The translations under genes and the position numbers were made by a program. A model generated the notes under the pieces. That model worked only from the letters and a program-made list of their open reading frames with translations. It made no database searches and was not told the DNA's origin. DNA of 64,000 bases from UBA9926 sp018645765 (GTDB taxonomy: Bacteria; Pseudomonadota; Gammaproteobacteria; Pseudomonadales; Azotimanducaceae). Positions 34,618 through 43,914 of this stretch are shown piece by piece (the first letter of the stretch is position 1; each line of letters starts with the position of its first letter). The DNA lies in assembly GCA_949372755.1 (NCBI GenBank), contig CASIBO010000002.1, positions 62,001-126,000 of the forward strand, in the 5' to 3' direction.

Positions 34618-36069
34618 CTATCGGTAATGACTCGGCGCTTGAAAACCGCCGAGGCGCTCAGCCAGCAAGGCTGTAAAGCCGATGGTTTCATAGTCACAAA
34701 AAGGCCCGCCCAGAGCCTGAAGCCCAATGGGTAACCCATCACTCGCCAAGCCGGTTGGGAAAACGGTACTGGGCAAATAGGCGTTAACCGCGAGCCCAGC
34801 CCAAAACAATTGTTCGAAATACCCGCGCTCAACCCCATCGATAGCCAACGTACGCTGCCCAAAGGGCTGATGATCATGAACAAAGGCTGTCGTCGCCATT
34901 TGGGGGCAAACCACAATATCCCACGTGTCAAAAAAATCGTCCCAAGCTGCCCTGATTTTTTCACGCTGACCGTTTGCGCGGATCCAATCTCGGTGCGATA
35001 ACACCGCAGCGCGGGTAATGAGCGCCTCGCGGCTCTGATCACCATCCGCCAGATTATCGGCGCGACGCTGCATGCGCGCCACGCCCTCGGCATCCAACCC
35101 AGCGGTCATCGCCGAGTTTAATAAGGTTTGATAGTTTTCATGCGCCTTTGCCGGATCAAAGTCCGGACGCGCAGTAAAAGAGACCTCAGCGCCTGCTGCC
35201 GCCAATTCTGCGCCAATAGCCAGCGCCCTGGATGAGACCGCGGAACTGACCGGTGCGACCTCATCCGTTGCCCAAACCACGACTTTAAAGTCCGACAAGG
35301 CTTCTTTCACGGCAGGCTTAAGCGCCAACTGCCAACCCTTGCCCAGCCGTTGTCCAGGCCCCGCCATAATAGACAAGGCAAGGCTTAGGTCGCCAGCGCT
35401 TCGGGCCAAGGGCCCGCAGACCGAAAGATCGCCCTCAGGCAGTCCTGATAGTAATTCATGACCTTGCATTGGGACCACGCCATAGGTTGGTTTATGACCA
35501 TAAACCCCACAAAAATGCGCCGGATTCCGAATCGAGCCACCGATATCCGACCCTGCCTCCAACGCCGAAAAGCCAGCGGCCAAGGCCGCCGCGCTACCGC
35601 CGGATGAACCGCCCGGCGTTCGGGTGACATCCCAGGGATTACCGGTTGCACCATAGATGGGGTTGTAGCTTTGAAAATCCGCCAGGTCGACCGGAACATT
35701 GGTCTTGCCCAGAAAATGTGCGCCGGCGGCTTTAAACCGCTGCACAATCAAACCATCGTGCTTTGATTGATTAAGGCGGAACCGCTCGAGACCCCAGGTC
35801 GTGACCGTGCCTGCAAGCACATAGGATTCTTTGATGGTCATCGGCACACCATGCAACGGTCCGAGCCAGCGACCCTCGGCCGCGGCCGCATCCGCGATGA
35901 CCGCCGCAGCCCGCGCCGCCTCGAAGGTGCGGACAACCACCGCATTAATGTCACCATCCAAACGCTCAATGCGATCGATAAAGTAATCGGTTAAGGCAAC
36001 CGAGGTGATCGTGCCGCGCTTGATCTGTGCGGCTAAGTCGGTTGCAGAAAGAAATGCCCAGTCTGTCAT
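34618..36069 (-). CDS. Amidase-signature family hydrolase
   Basis: A 483-residue amidase. The Ser-cisSer-Lys triad is intact: Lys80 in GVPMTIKES, cis-Ser155 in PGGSSGGSAAA and nucleophile Ser179 in GSDIGGSIRNPA. GVYGHKPTYGVVP follows, as in GatA-like and fatty-acid amide hydrolase-like enzymes. No GatB/GatC genes are adjacent and the region after residue 300 is not GatA-like, so this is a catabolic or detoxifying amidase rather than the tRNA amidotransferase subunit. GAGGGG precedes the ATG. Its stop is only 6 bp from the stop of the converging hydrolase gene. Confidence 0.93.
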   Translation of the reverse strand: MTDWAFLSATDLAAQIKRGTITSVALTDYFIDRIERLDGDINAVVVRTFEAARAAAVIADAAAAEGRWLGPLHGVPMTIKESYVLAGTVTTWGLERFRLNQSKHDGLIVQRFKAAGAHFLGKTNVPVDLADFQSYNPIYGATGNPWDVTRTPGGSSGGSAAALAAGFSALEAGSDIGGSIRNPAHFCGVYGHKPTYGVVPMQGHELLSGLPEGDLSVCGPLARSAGDLSLALSIMAGPGQRLGKGWQLALKPAVKEALSDFKVVVWATDEVAPVSSAVSSRALAIGAELAAAGAEVSFTARPDFDPAKAHENYQTLLNSAMTAGLDAEGVARMQRRADNLADGDQSREALITRAAVLSHRDWIRANGQREKIRAAWDDFFDTWDIVVCPQMATTAFVHDHQPFGQRTLAIDGVERGYFEQLFWAGLAVNAYLPSTVFPTGLASDGLPIGLQALGGPFCDYETIGFTALLAERLGGFQAPSHYR

Positions 36070-36253
36070 ATGCGCCCCTCGTTCATCATTGCCTCAAGCA
36101 TCCTGCCCGCAAACGTCGCCGTCAGCCTGTCCAAATTCAACGCAGGGGCCACAGCGCCAACCTGCGATCAAGGTGCCGCAGGTCGAGTTGGGCCATGATT
36201 GGCCGCCGTTTTGGCGGCCAGCCCGCGGCTCAAACCGGTAAGGGCCTTAAGCC

Positions 36254-38062
36254 CTAAAACCCAGCTTCCCGAGCCTCAATTTTCCCAAGCAAGCCAAGGT
36301 CGAAGGGTGCATAACGGTCAGAGCCCGGCAACAAAGCATAAACAGTATCGTCAAACGATCGAATGTCATAAGCCTGCTTACGTAGGTCTCCCTTCACCAT
36401 TTTAAACGTGCCCGTGACATCAATATCGGGCTGAATTCGAACAAACAGCGGCACGGCGTAGGCCGGTAACTCTGAGCGCAGGAAGGTTGAAAATGCGTCA
36501 ACATCCAGTTCGGAGACGCCATCCTGCAAGGTCACCGCAGCCATGCCAGCGCGACCATCGGTGCCTGGGATCTCAACCCCATAGACATTACAAAATTTAA
36601 TCTGATCGAACCCGTTAATGATCTCACCGACCTCGTTGGTCGAGACATTTTCAGATTTCCAGCGAAAGGTATCTCCGACGCGGTCGACAAACTGATAGTG
36701 GGGGTATCCAAGGGTAAATCCAACATCCACCGTTCGCATCAGGTCCCCTGAGTTAAACCACGCATCATCGTTTTCAAGGGCCGAGCGCACAATTTTCTTT
36801 TCGGTGGCTTCCGGGTCGGTGTAGCCTTCGAACACCGTGTCTTCGGTTATTTTACCCAGCAGTAATCCCGGCTCGCCGGCTTTGACGAGCACACAACGTC
36901 CCGCCGCGTCCCGAACGATTTCATCGTTATCAACATCATATTCAACGAGGGCTACTTCCGCCGAAGTCATGCCAACCGTGCAATCTCGGTTCATAAGGTT
37001 CGCGAATGCAACATTGCCTTCAGAGGCGCCATAGAACTCAGCGACTCTTGAGATACCGAACCGCTTTTTAAAGCCGAGCCAAACATCCGGCCGCATGCCA
37101 TTACCCATCATCGAGCGCAATGGGTTTTTATGATCCCCTGCTTGCGCCTCGGTGTTTGAAAGGTACCGGCAGAGCTCGCCAATATAGACTAGCAAAGTGC
37201 AGCCATGTTCTCGGACTTCTGGTAGGAAATTCGATGCCGAAAATTTTCGACGAATAAACATGCTGGCGCCAGACACCATCGCTGCACCCGCACCCACCAT
37301 GAGTCCCGTCCCGTGATACAACGGTAGGCAAATGTACATCCGATCTTGTTCCGTGCATTTAAACCCAGCCATAGCGGCCATGTCGGCACTGGTTAAATAA
37401 CGGCGATTCGACAAAACTGCCGCCTTCGGCAAGCCGGTCGTCCCGGAGGTAAAGATATACAACGCCACTTCGCCCAAGGTGATCAAACTTGTTTCTTCGG
37501 GGTTTTCCGGACTTGCCGCGGCCGCCCCTTCTGCTAAATTCTTGGCCCAGTTGGTGGTCGTATCGAGCCCGCCATCTGGCATCTCAAAATAGTCTTCGCC
37601 CTCGGTCAGCCCAAGCTCGTCCTTAACCTCATTCAACGCCCCAGACACCTCGCTACCAAAAATACACTTCTTGGAATGGGTCACGGTAATACAGTGGACT
37701 AATGGCTTGCCGGTTAAGTTGGTATTGATGAGGCCCGCGGTTACCCCAATTTTATTGACGCCCACGAGCAGCGCCAAAAATTCGATCCGGTTTTCCATGA
37801 TCACGCTGACGGTATCACCGCGCTGGACACCCTGACTTTTCAAGTAATGCGCATATTGATTCGCCAGGGCATTGAACTCAGACCAGTTGACTTCTTGGCC
37901 CTCAAAGACAATCGCAGATCGTTGTCCGAACTTAAGCGCATTGGCCTCAACTCGAGCGCCAAAACAGTCGGCAACGGACGCGGGGCGCGGCACCATGCCT
38001 TTTTTCAGTTTCAGTAGTGTGGGCATTTCAGACAACACCGAAACGACATCAACGATTCCCAT
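36254..38062 (-). CDS. Long-chain acyl-CoA synthetase (FATP/FadD6-like)
   Basis: A 602-residue adenylate-forming enzyme. The AMP-binding loop YIFTSGTTGLPKAA is at ~207-220, followed by FYGASEGNVAF (~345) and the hinge/C-terminal part with NSGDLMRTVDVGFTLGY and FRWKSENVSTNEVGEII. The latter blocks are characteristic of the very-long-chain acyl-CoA synthetase/fatty acid transport protein group. It activates fatty acids with ATP and CoA, and could take over acids formed by CYP153 oxidation for beta-oxidation with the acyl-CoA dehydrogenase at 28248. AAGGGG lies 6 nt before the ATG. The gap 36070-36253 towards the amidase holds nothing recognisable. Confidence 0.94.
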   Translation of the reverse strand: MGIVDVVSVLSEMPTLLKLKKGMVPRPASVADCFGARVEANALKFGQRSAIVFEGQEVNWSEFNALANQYAHYLKSQGVQRGDTVSVIMENRIEFLALLVGVNKIGVTAGLINTNLTGKPLVHCITVTHSKKCIFGSEVSGALNEVKDELGLTEGEDYFEMPDGGLDTTTNWAKNLAEGAAAASPENPEETSLITLGEVALYIFTSGTTGLPKAAVLSNRRYLTSADMAAMAGFKCTEQDRMYICLPLYHGTGLMVGAGAAMVSGASMFIRRKFSASNFLPEVREHGCTLLVYIGELCRYLSNTEAQAGDHKNPLRSMMGNGMRPDVWLGFKKRFGISRVAEFYGASEGNVAFANLMNRDCTVGMTSAEVALVEYDVDNDEIVRDAAGRCVLVKAGEPGLLLGKITEDTVFEGYTDPEATEKKIVRSALENDDAWFNSGDLMRTVDVGFTLGYPHYQFVDRVGDTFRWKSENVSTNEVGEIINGFDQIKFCNVYGVEIPGTDGRAGMAAVTLQDGVSELDVDAFSTFLRSELPAYAVPLFVRIQPDIDVTGTFKMVKGDLRKQAYDIRSFDDTVYALLPGSDRYAPFDLGLLGKIEAREAGF

Positions 38063-38161
38063 TGGATAACCCCTTTTTTAACTTACTCAGATGGTACAAG
38101 ACCCACGGACTGACTGCCACCGCTTGAAGCTTGACGGCAAAGACCCTCGCGAGTCGACGCG

Positions 38162-38695
38162 TTATGTGAGCAATGCCGTACAAATTTGCGCGACCAACGC
38201 CTCTGCCGGGTCTGCAATATCAATGGTCAAAGCATCCTTTGGCGCCTCAAGCGTCGCCAGCTGGCTTTGCAGGAGCGCCTCTGGCATAAAAGCATGTTCC
38301 CGCAAAGACAACCGAGCCTGTAGCAAGGCTTCTGAGCCTTGAAGGAAGACGATCTGCACCCCGGATTTTTGGCCGACTAAGATCTCTCGGTATGTTCGCT
38401 TCAAGGCAGAACACGCGAGCACCAGGCCGGCTTCTTGATCAAAAGACTCAAAACCCGCACCCTCGACCCCTAGCCCGGCGTCGATCACTTGGCTCAAGGT
38501 CCTGAGCCAGGGTCGTCGATCGAAATCGGTTAACGCAACACCCCGCGCCATCTTATCGATATTGCTTTGGGGGTGATAAGCGTCGGCATCCTCGAAAGAC
38601 CAATTAAGGCGTTCGGCCAACAACCTGCCGACCGTGGTTTTTCCCGAGCCCATGACGCCCATCAACAGGATCACTCGCGGCTTCACCTTGGTCAC
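38162..38695 (-). CDS. gntK: Gluconokinase (GntK-like)
   Basis: A 177-residue P-loop kinase. Walker A MGVMGSGKTT is at ~12-21, followed by FEDADAYHPQSNIDKMARG, the substrate-binding region diagnostic for thermoresistant-type gluconokinases, then DFDRRPWL and a VLACSALKRTYREIL block. It phosphorylates gluconate to 6-phosphogluconate for the Entner-Doudoroff or pentose phosphate routes. The start is GTG. It sits upstream of the acyl-CoA synthetase on the same strand with a gap of about 100 nt. The upstream spacer 38696-38940 is a divergent region with no clear promoter. Confidence 0.94.
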   Translation of the reverse strand: MTKVKPRVILLMGVMGSGKTTVGRLLAERLNWSFEDADAYHPQSNIDKMARGVALTDFDRRPWLRTLSQVIDAGLGVEGAGFESFDQEAGLVLACSALKRTYREILVGQKSGVQIVFLQGSEALLQARLSLREHAFMPEALLQSQLATLEAPKDALTIDIADPAEALVAQICTALLT

Positions 38696-38940
38696 GGCAA
38701 TGCCGCCAACATTCCGTGTTCTGGCTGAACCTTAATCACTGTCATCCTGTTGTCCGATGCGTCTTGAAGCGAATCTCAATTGTGACATAAGCCCGTCGCC
38801 ACCGCCCAATCTGAGGTCGTTCAGTGTTAGATTAAACACCTCTAAACAAACTAACCTGCAAACCTACTGGTTTAATAAGGGCCTTAAAAAGGTGTCAAAG
38901 TGGGCTCAATTCAAACCTGGGCTGATCCAAGGAGCCGGCA

Positions 38941-39723
38941 ATGATTCAGAACCTCTTTAATTTAACGGGCAAGGTCGCCTTGATTACCGGCGGCAATGGC
39001 GGCATCGGGCTCGGCATGGCCGAAGGCTTGGCCTCGCAAGGCTGCGAGGTTGCGATTTGGGGTACCAATGCAGAAAAAAATGAGCAAGCCCTAACCGTTC
39101 TTCGTCAGTATGGCCCCAAAGTCTCGGCCGAGGTTTGCGATGTCTCAGACCCAACCGCCGTTGCGGACTGTTTTGCCGCAAGCCTCAAAATTCATGGGCG
39201 AGTCGATGGCTGTTTTGCTAACGCGGGTGTGGGTGGCCGCGCAACCGCCTTCGACGAGATGACCCAAGCCGAATGGGATCGAATCATCGGTGTCAATTTA
39301 AACGGCGTGTTTTACGTTTTTCGATGCGCGGCGCAACATATGAAACAACGCGCCCAAAGCGGGGATGCTTTTGGACGCCTGATAGGGACCGCGAGCCTGG
39401 CGGCGATTTCCGGGCAAGCCAAAGGCCAACACTATGCGGCAACGAAAGGAGGGTTGATCTCGATGGCCAAAGCCCTTGCCGTTGAATATGCCCGCTATGG
39501 GGTTACAGCGCACACGATACTACCGGGATGGATCGAAACCGCAATGACCGAATCCACATTTTCCTGGGATCGCTTTACCGACAATGTCATGCCACGAATA
39601 CCAATGCGGCGCTGGGGCACCGGGACGGATTTCGCAGGCATTGCGGTTTACATCATGAGCCAAGGCAGCAGCTACCATACGGCTGAAACCTTTCTGATCG
39701 ATGGGGGTTACGCGAATTTTTGA
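38941..39723 (+). CDS. Short-chain dehydrogenase/reductase
   Basis: A 260-residue classical SDR. TGGNGGIG is at ~16-23, ANAG at ~93-96, catalytic Ser152 (GTASLAA), Y165 and K169 (HYAATKGG), and a C-terminal FLIDGGYANF end common in gluconate/3-oxoacyl reductase-like SDRs. There is no Asp at the end of beta-2 (the strand ends in IWGTN), so NADP(H) use is plausible. AAGGAG lies 7 nt before the ATG. It is divergent from gluconokinase; a gluconate or sugar-acid dehydrogenase role would fit that neighbour, but this is inference. Confidence 0.9.
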   Translation: MIQNLFNLTGKVALITGGNGGIGLGMAEGLASQGCEVAIWGTNAEKNEQALTVLRQYGPKVSAEVCDVSDPTAVADCFAASLKIHGRVDGCFANAGVGGRATAFDEMTQAEWDRIIGVNLNGVFYVFRCAAQHMKQRAQSGDAFGRLIGTASLAAISGQAKGQHYAATKGGLISMAKALAVEYARYGVTAHTILPGWIETAMTESTFSWDRFTDNVMPRIPMRRWGTGTDFAGIAVYIMSQGSSYHTAETFLIDGGYANF

Positions 39724-40101
39724 GCTTTAGAATCCATCGTCAATCCGCTTTTTCATCACCCTCCGGCGCCGGGCCTCTGTTTGACGCCGGGCCCAGGGGC
39801 CCCACGTTGAATTGCCCGCTACACAAAGGCGATAACAGAAGATGACCGGATTCTGATGCAATGACCGCGCTCTGTGGGCACCCCACCTTCATTGTCTCCA
39901 TGGGCTTTTTTGAGCCCGCTTGCGGCCCCATTTGGACGTAACTTCCGCCAACTTCGTCTGATCTATACCAAAACCGGCAGGCGCCTGTGCTACCCTTTTT
40001 TCGGCCGGTCGCTAACATAAGTCGTCTTGCGGCGCGCACTTTAGACTGGGTTAACAGCGCAACGACAAAAACCGTAACAATAAGCAAAAAAGGTTCCTCT
40101 T
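39724..40101. other. Intergenic region with GC-rich repeats
   Basis: A 378-bp gap between SDR and GPH symporter genes. It contains a short direct repeat GCCGGGCC (near 39770 and 39787), a run GGGCCCAGGGGCCCC, and a GGGCT-TTTTTG-AGCCC hairpin near 39902-39917. A minus-strand frame here has no ribosome site or recognisable family. A promoter for the symporter is expected but not identified. Confidence 0.45.
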
Positions 40102-41481
40102 ATGAGCGCAAACACTCAGCAGCTAAGCTTTAGGGAGAAAGTTGGATATGGGTTAGGCGATGGCGCCTCCAACTTTTTCTTTCAAACCTTTAACGTTTTC
40201 TTACTCTACTACTACACCGATATTTTTGGCCTCTCCCCCGCAGCGGTTGGCACGATGCTGCTGGTGACCAAGCTGATTGACGCGGTCACAGACCCAGTTA
40301 TGGGCATGGTTGCGGATCGAACGAACAGCCGTTGGGGTAAATTTAGACCCTATCTGCTTTGGATGGCCATTCCCTACGGTCTGTGTGGTTATGCCATGTT
40401 CGCAAATCCAGAGCTCTCGGATTCTGGGAAGCTGGTTTACGCCTATGTAACCTACACACTCATGATGCTGGCCTATACCGCAATCAATGTGCCTTATTCT
40501 GCCCTCATGGGCGTTATCTCACCGGTTTCGATCGAGCGCACGAAAGTCTCCAGCTATCGGTTCTTCTTTGCCTTTACGGCAGGTTGGTTGATTGTCACCT
40601 TTGTTCGACCCTTGAAGGACCTATTGGGGGGGGGTGATGAAGTGCTGGGCTTTCAATTAACGATGGCGATCTTTGCCGTCTTATCCGTCCTCTTTTTCTG
40701 GCTGTGTTTTGCACTCACCAAGGAACGCGTTGTGCCGCCGCCCAAGCAAAGCACCAATGTTAAATCGGACCTAAAAGCGCTGCTAAACAATGGCCCTTGG
40801 ATGGTTCTGTTCATCGCCGGGATCTTAACCCTGATGTCCATTGCGGTGCGGAGTGGCGGCACCATGTATTACTTCAAATACTTTATTGGCGATGATGGTG
40901 CGGTGATGTTTCACCTGCTGGGCCTTGATTTTGATCGGACCAGCATCTTCATGTCACTGGGCTTGCTGGCCATGCTGGTCGGCATCACGTTCACTAAGAC
41001 CCTGGCAACCCACTTCGAAAAGCGGACCTTGATGATCGTCCTGTCGCTGGGCAATGTCGCGGCCTCGATCGGCTTCTTTTTTATCCCGGCGGATCAATAC
41101 TGGCTCATGGTCCTGGTGAACTGTATCGGCTCGATCATTAACGGCCCGACCCCCGCAATCGTCTGGGCCATGTACGCTGATAGCGCCGACTATGGCGAAT
41201 GGAAAACCGGTCGGCGCACCACGGGTTTGATTTTCTCAGGCATTCAGTTCGCCCAGAAAATGGGGCTCGCCGTTGGCGCAGGCTTATCCGGCTACATCCT
41301 CGCGTGGTACGGCTTTGTCGCCAACGAGGTCCAGACCGAGGAGACCATTATGGGCATCCGTTTGATGTTTACGATTTTTCCAGGTGTGCTGGCGATCCTG
41401 GGCACCATTGCCTTCTTCTTTTACCGCCTAGATCGATCGATGATCAGCACCATTGAGTCGGAGCTCAGCACGCGCGCCTGA
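40102..41481 (+). CDS. GPH-family (MelB-like) sugar:cation symporter, MFS
   Basis: A 459-residue, 12-segment transporter. The N-terminus REKVGYGLGDGASNFFFQTF is a clear glycoside-pentoside-hexuronide symporter signature, followed by KLIDAVTDPVMGMVADRTNSR and WGKFRPYLLW. The C-terminal half has MYADSADYGEWKTGRRTTG, also diagnostic. It imports a glycoside or hexuronide with Na+ or H+. It is closer to the classical MelB/YicJ group than the other GPH protein at 8325. AAGG precedes the ATG. With GH30, SSS symporter and gluconokinase it supports a sugar-scavenging theme. Confidence 0.93.
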   Translation: MSANTQQLSFREKVGYGLGDGASNFFFQTFNVFLLYYYTDIFGLSPAAVGTMLLVTKLIDAVTDPVMGMVADRTNSRWGKFRPYLLWMAIPYGLCGYAMFANPELSDSGKLVYAYVTYTLMMLAYTAINVPYSALMGVISPVSIERTKVSSYRFFFAFTAGWLIVTFVRPLKDLLGGGDEVLGFQLTMAIFAVLSVLFFWLCFALTKERVVPPPKQSTNVKSDLKALLNNGPWMVLFIAGILTLMSIAVRSGGTMYYFKYFIGDDGAVMFHLLGLDFDRTSIFMSLGLLAMLVGITFTKTLATHFEKRTLMIVLSLGNVAASIGFFFIPADQYWLMVLVNCIGSIINGPTPAIVWAMYADSADYGEWKTGRRTTGLIFSGIQFAQKMGLAVGAGLSGYILAWYGFVANEVQTEETIMGIRLMFTIFPGVLAILGTIAFFFYRLDRSMISTIESELSTRA

Positions 41482-41600
41482 TGCCAAGAGCAATAAACGA
41501 GCAGCGGCAGCAGCCCTGCTCGCCTGATTTACTGTTCGAGCGTAACTAGGCGGCGGCCGCCCTTACCCCCCTGGGCAACTTCGCGGCCAGAATCCGCTCG

Positions 41601-43013
41601 CTAGTCCGAAGCAAGCGTGGCAAGCAGCGTTGTGTAATAAACCAATGACGCCTGAATATGCCCCGTTGGCACACGCTCATTGAGGCCATGGGAATAATCA
41701 TCGCTCATTTTCAGGAAGGTCCCGCTCGCGCCATAGCTGGGAATGCCCAGTGCGCGGTACCACATCGAGTCTGTGGCGCCCGATGCTTGAGACGCAAAAA
41801 TCGGCATTTCGCCAAAGGCTAAACCAATGGCATTGGTAACCGCCTGAACAAATGTTGCATCAAACGGTGAAGCCGGCGCTGAGACCACATATTCCGGATT
41901 GATTTCTGTCAGGTACAGGTTTGATTCTCCGGCAATCCGCCTCAACGCTTGCGCAATGGCCGCTTTTTCATGCCCCGGGAAAATACGACAGTTCACGATG
42001 GCCGTGACCCTTTGCGGCAAGGCATTTCGAGCATGTCCGCCGTCGACCATCGTCGGGACACACGTTGTACCGATCACGCCGATGAGGGCTGGATCTCTCC
42101 GGAGCGCCGCAATCGCCTCAGGATTGCTAGGGTCCTGCACAAACGCTCGCATGACAGCGGCTTTATCCAGATCGGGCTCAAGGTCTGCAGACTGGGTCAG
42201 ATAATCCCGCGTAATATCATTGAGTTCAGGCTTAAAGTGATGTTGTGCAATCCGCGCAAGGACACCCGACATTTGCGCGATAGCATTATCGGCTCTGGGC
42301 GCTGAACTGTGACCGCCTGGATTGGTAATCACCAGCTCAAAATCGGCATAGGTTTTCTCAGCACCCTGCCAGGACCAATAGCTTGGCCGGCCCGTTACTT
42401 CATCCAGTACCCCAGCGGCGCCATCGACATTGAGCACCAGGGCGGCATGACTTAATCGATCCGCGATCACTTTAGAGCTGTGCATCGTTGTTTCTTCATC
42501 GCCAGAAAAGGCGGCGACAATGCTTCGTCTCGGGATAAACCCCTGCCGGCGCAGCGCGATCAATGCAATGAGGGCCTGGGCTGCGTCAAATTTGGTATCG
42601 CTGGCGCCCCGGCCATAGAGATAGCCATTTTCGACAATCGGCTGGAAGGGGTCCCGTTCCCAATCCTCGGGCTTGGCTTCCACCACATCCATATGAGCAG
42701 AGATCACGATCGGTCCAAGGCTCGGGTCGGATCCTGCCCAGGTCGCGATAAAATAGGCCGTGTCATCGAGGGGCACAATTTCGATATCTTCCCTCGACCA
42801 GCCGCCATCGAGCAAGGCATCCCGAAATAAGGCCGCAACGGCTTTGGTTTCATTGCCCTCGCCTCGAACCGACCGAAGACTGATCGCAGCCTTAGCAAGC
42901 GCAAGGACCTTTTCTTCGGCCGCATCAAAGCCATCGCCCGTGCTCACCAAGGGCGCCACTATGACACCCAAGATCATGCAAACTTTAATGAAACGTTGTT
43001 TCACGGTATTCAT
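41601..43013 (-). CDS. M20-family metallopeptidase, probably exported
   Basis: A 470-residue dizinc peptidase. An N-terminal hydrophobic signal (~7-25) suggests export to the periplasm. The metal site is visible: SAHMDVVEAKPEDW near ~105 (His/Asp ligands), GRGASDTKFDAAQ (bridging Asp), GDEETTMHS with the catalytic Glu pair, and a dimerisation domain starting near GGHSSAP. The pattern matches carboxypeptidase S/M20A-like aminoacyl peptidases that release terminal residues. AAGGAAA lies 6 nt before the ATG. It appears to be a single gene, converging with the symporter at 40102. Confidence 0.9.
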   Translation of the reverse strand: MNTVKQRFIKVCMILGVIVAPLVSTGDGFDAAEEKVLALAKAAISLRSVRGEGNETKAVAALFRDALLDGGWSREDIEIVPLDDTAYFIATWAGSDPSLGPIVISAHMDVVEAKPEDWERDPFQPIVENGYLYGRGASDTKFDAAQALIALIALRRQGFIPRRSIVAAFSGDEETTMHSSKVIADRLSHAALVLNVDGAAGVLDEVTGRPSYWSWQGAEKTYADFELVITNPGGHSSAPRADNAIAQMSGVLARIAQHHFKPELNDITRDYLTQSADLEPDLDKAAVMRAFVQDPSNPEAIAALRRDPALIGVIGTTCVPTMVDGGHARNALPQRVTAIVNCRIFPGHEKAAIAQALRRIAGESNLYLTEINPEYVVSAPASPFDATFVQAVTNAIGLAFGEMPIFASQASGATDSMWYRALGIPSYGASGTFLKMSDDYSHGLNERVPTGHIQASLVYYTTLLATLASD

Positions 43014-43219
43014 AAGTCGGTTTCCTTGACGGCACGAGCTCTACTGCCCTAGCCCCTGGCTAAATGTGGTTCGGTCGGCACGACGTCTTGAAGGCCTTGT
43101 CGCTCGGGTCCGATTCCTTGCGCGCGCCGACCTGAACCTTGGCTGGCATAAGCCCGTTGAACCCACTGCCCCCTTCCTCCGCGGGAGCTTTGACCAGCCA
43201 ACCAATCCAGCATCAAGGC

Positions 43220-43879
43220 TCAATAAATTTTAGCTTCCAAGGCCAGCATAATGTCTGAGGGCAACTGATTCGGATCGAGGACTGGATCCGGCTGCAACGC
43301 ACCGGCCTGCAAAACCAGTGGCAATACCCCCGCCCATACCGATGCGGCGTAGTCCTCATCTTCATCATCTGGTGGGCCGCTGCTGATTTTGGCACTAGCA
43401 GACTCAATTGGAAGGCGCAGCACCCCTGTCATCGCAATCTCGCGGTCCGTTGAGGGACGCACCTCCGCCCACCGACCCGGCATGACTTGTTCACTAATAA
43501 CCCGCAGCGCAGCTTCCTTCTCTGCCGGGTCATCCACGAGTTCGGCTGATCCAAACACGCTGACTGAACGGTAATTCATGGAAGAACTAAAAGTTGAGCG
43601 CGCCAAGACAATCCCATCGAGCAAGGTCACGTGGACGCAGATCTTTGGATTGGCCGCAAGCAGACGAATCACACGCGCCTTGCGCGCACCATGCAAATAC
43701 AGTGTCTGCCCCCGACGGCCATAAATCATCGGCACAATAAACGGTTGATCCCCTTGGCTGAAAGCCACCTGACAAACCAACCCGGCATCGAGCACGCCGT
43801 GGACGGATTCATGATCGTAGCGCGCCTTCTCAGCCAGCTGCCGAACACGATTCCGGGCCTCGGTCTCATAGCGCGCCAC
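43220..43879 (-). CDS. Pyridoxamine-5'-phosphate-oxidase-family flavin protein
   Basis: A 219-residue split-barrel protein. Central strands QVAFSQGDQPFIVPMIYGRR and LYLHGARKARVIRLL, then VCVHVTLLDGIVLARS-like sequence and NYRSVSVFGSAELV, match the flavin-nucleotide-binding PPOX group (Pfam Pyridox_ox_2-like) rather than PdxH itself. It probably binds FMN or a related flavin; the reaction is unknown. GTG start with GGCGGAT upstream. It lies 35 nt after the luciferase-like gene and is probably co-transcribed with it. Confidence 0.8.
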   Translation of the reverse strand: MARYETEARNRVRQLAEKARYDHESVHGVLDAGLVCQVAFSQGDQPFIVPMIYGRRGQTLYLHGARKARVIRLLAANPKICVHVTLLDGIVLARSTFSSSMNYRSVSVFGSAELVDDPAEKEAALRVISEQVMPGRWAEVRPSTDREIAMTGVLRLPIESASAKISSGPPDDEDEDYAASVWAGVLPLVLQAGALQPDPVLDPNQLPSDIMLALEAKIY

Positions 43880-43914
43880 TTAATCCGCCGGGTTAATCTG
43901 ATAGCGTATCAAAA

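Noticed and set aside
34618..36069. GatA subunit of the glutamyl-tRNA amidotransferase
   Set aside because: No gatB or gatC beside it, and the C-terminal half does not follow GatA; a general amidase fits better.
39740..40087. Minus-strand gene of about 115 residues
   Set aside because: No ribosome site or family features; it overlaps GC-rich intergenic repeats and would end close to the SDR stop.
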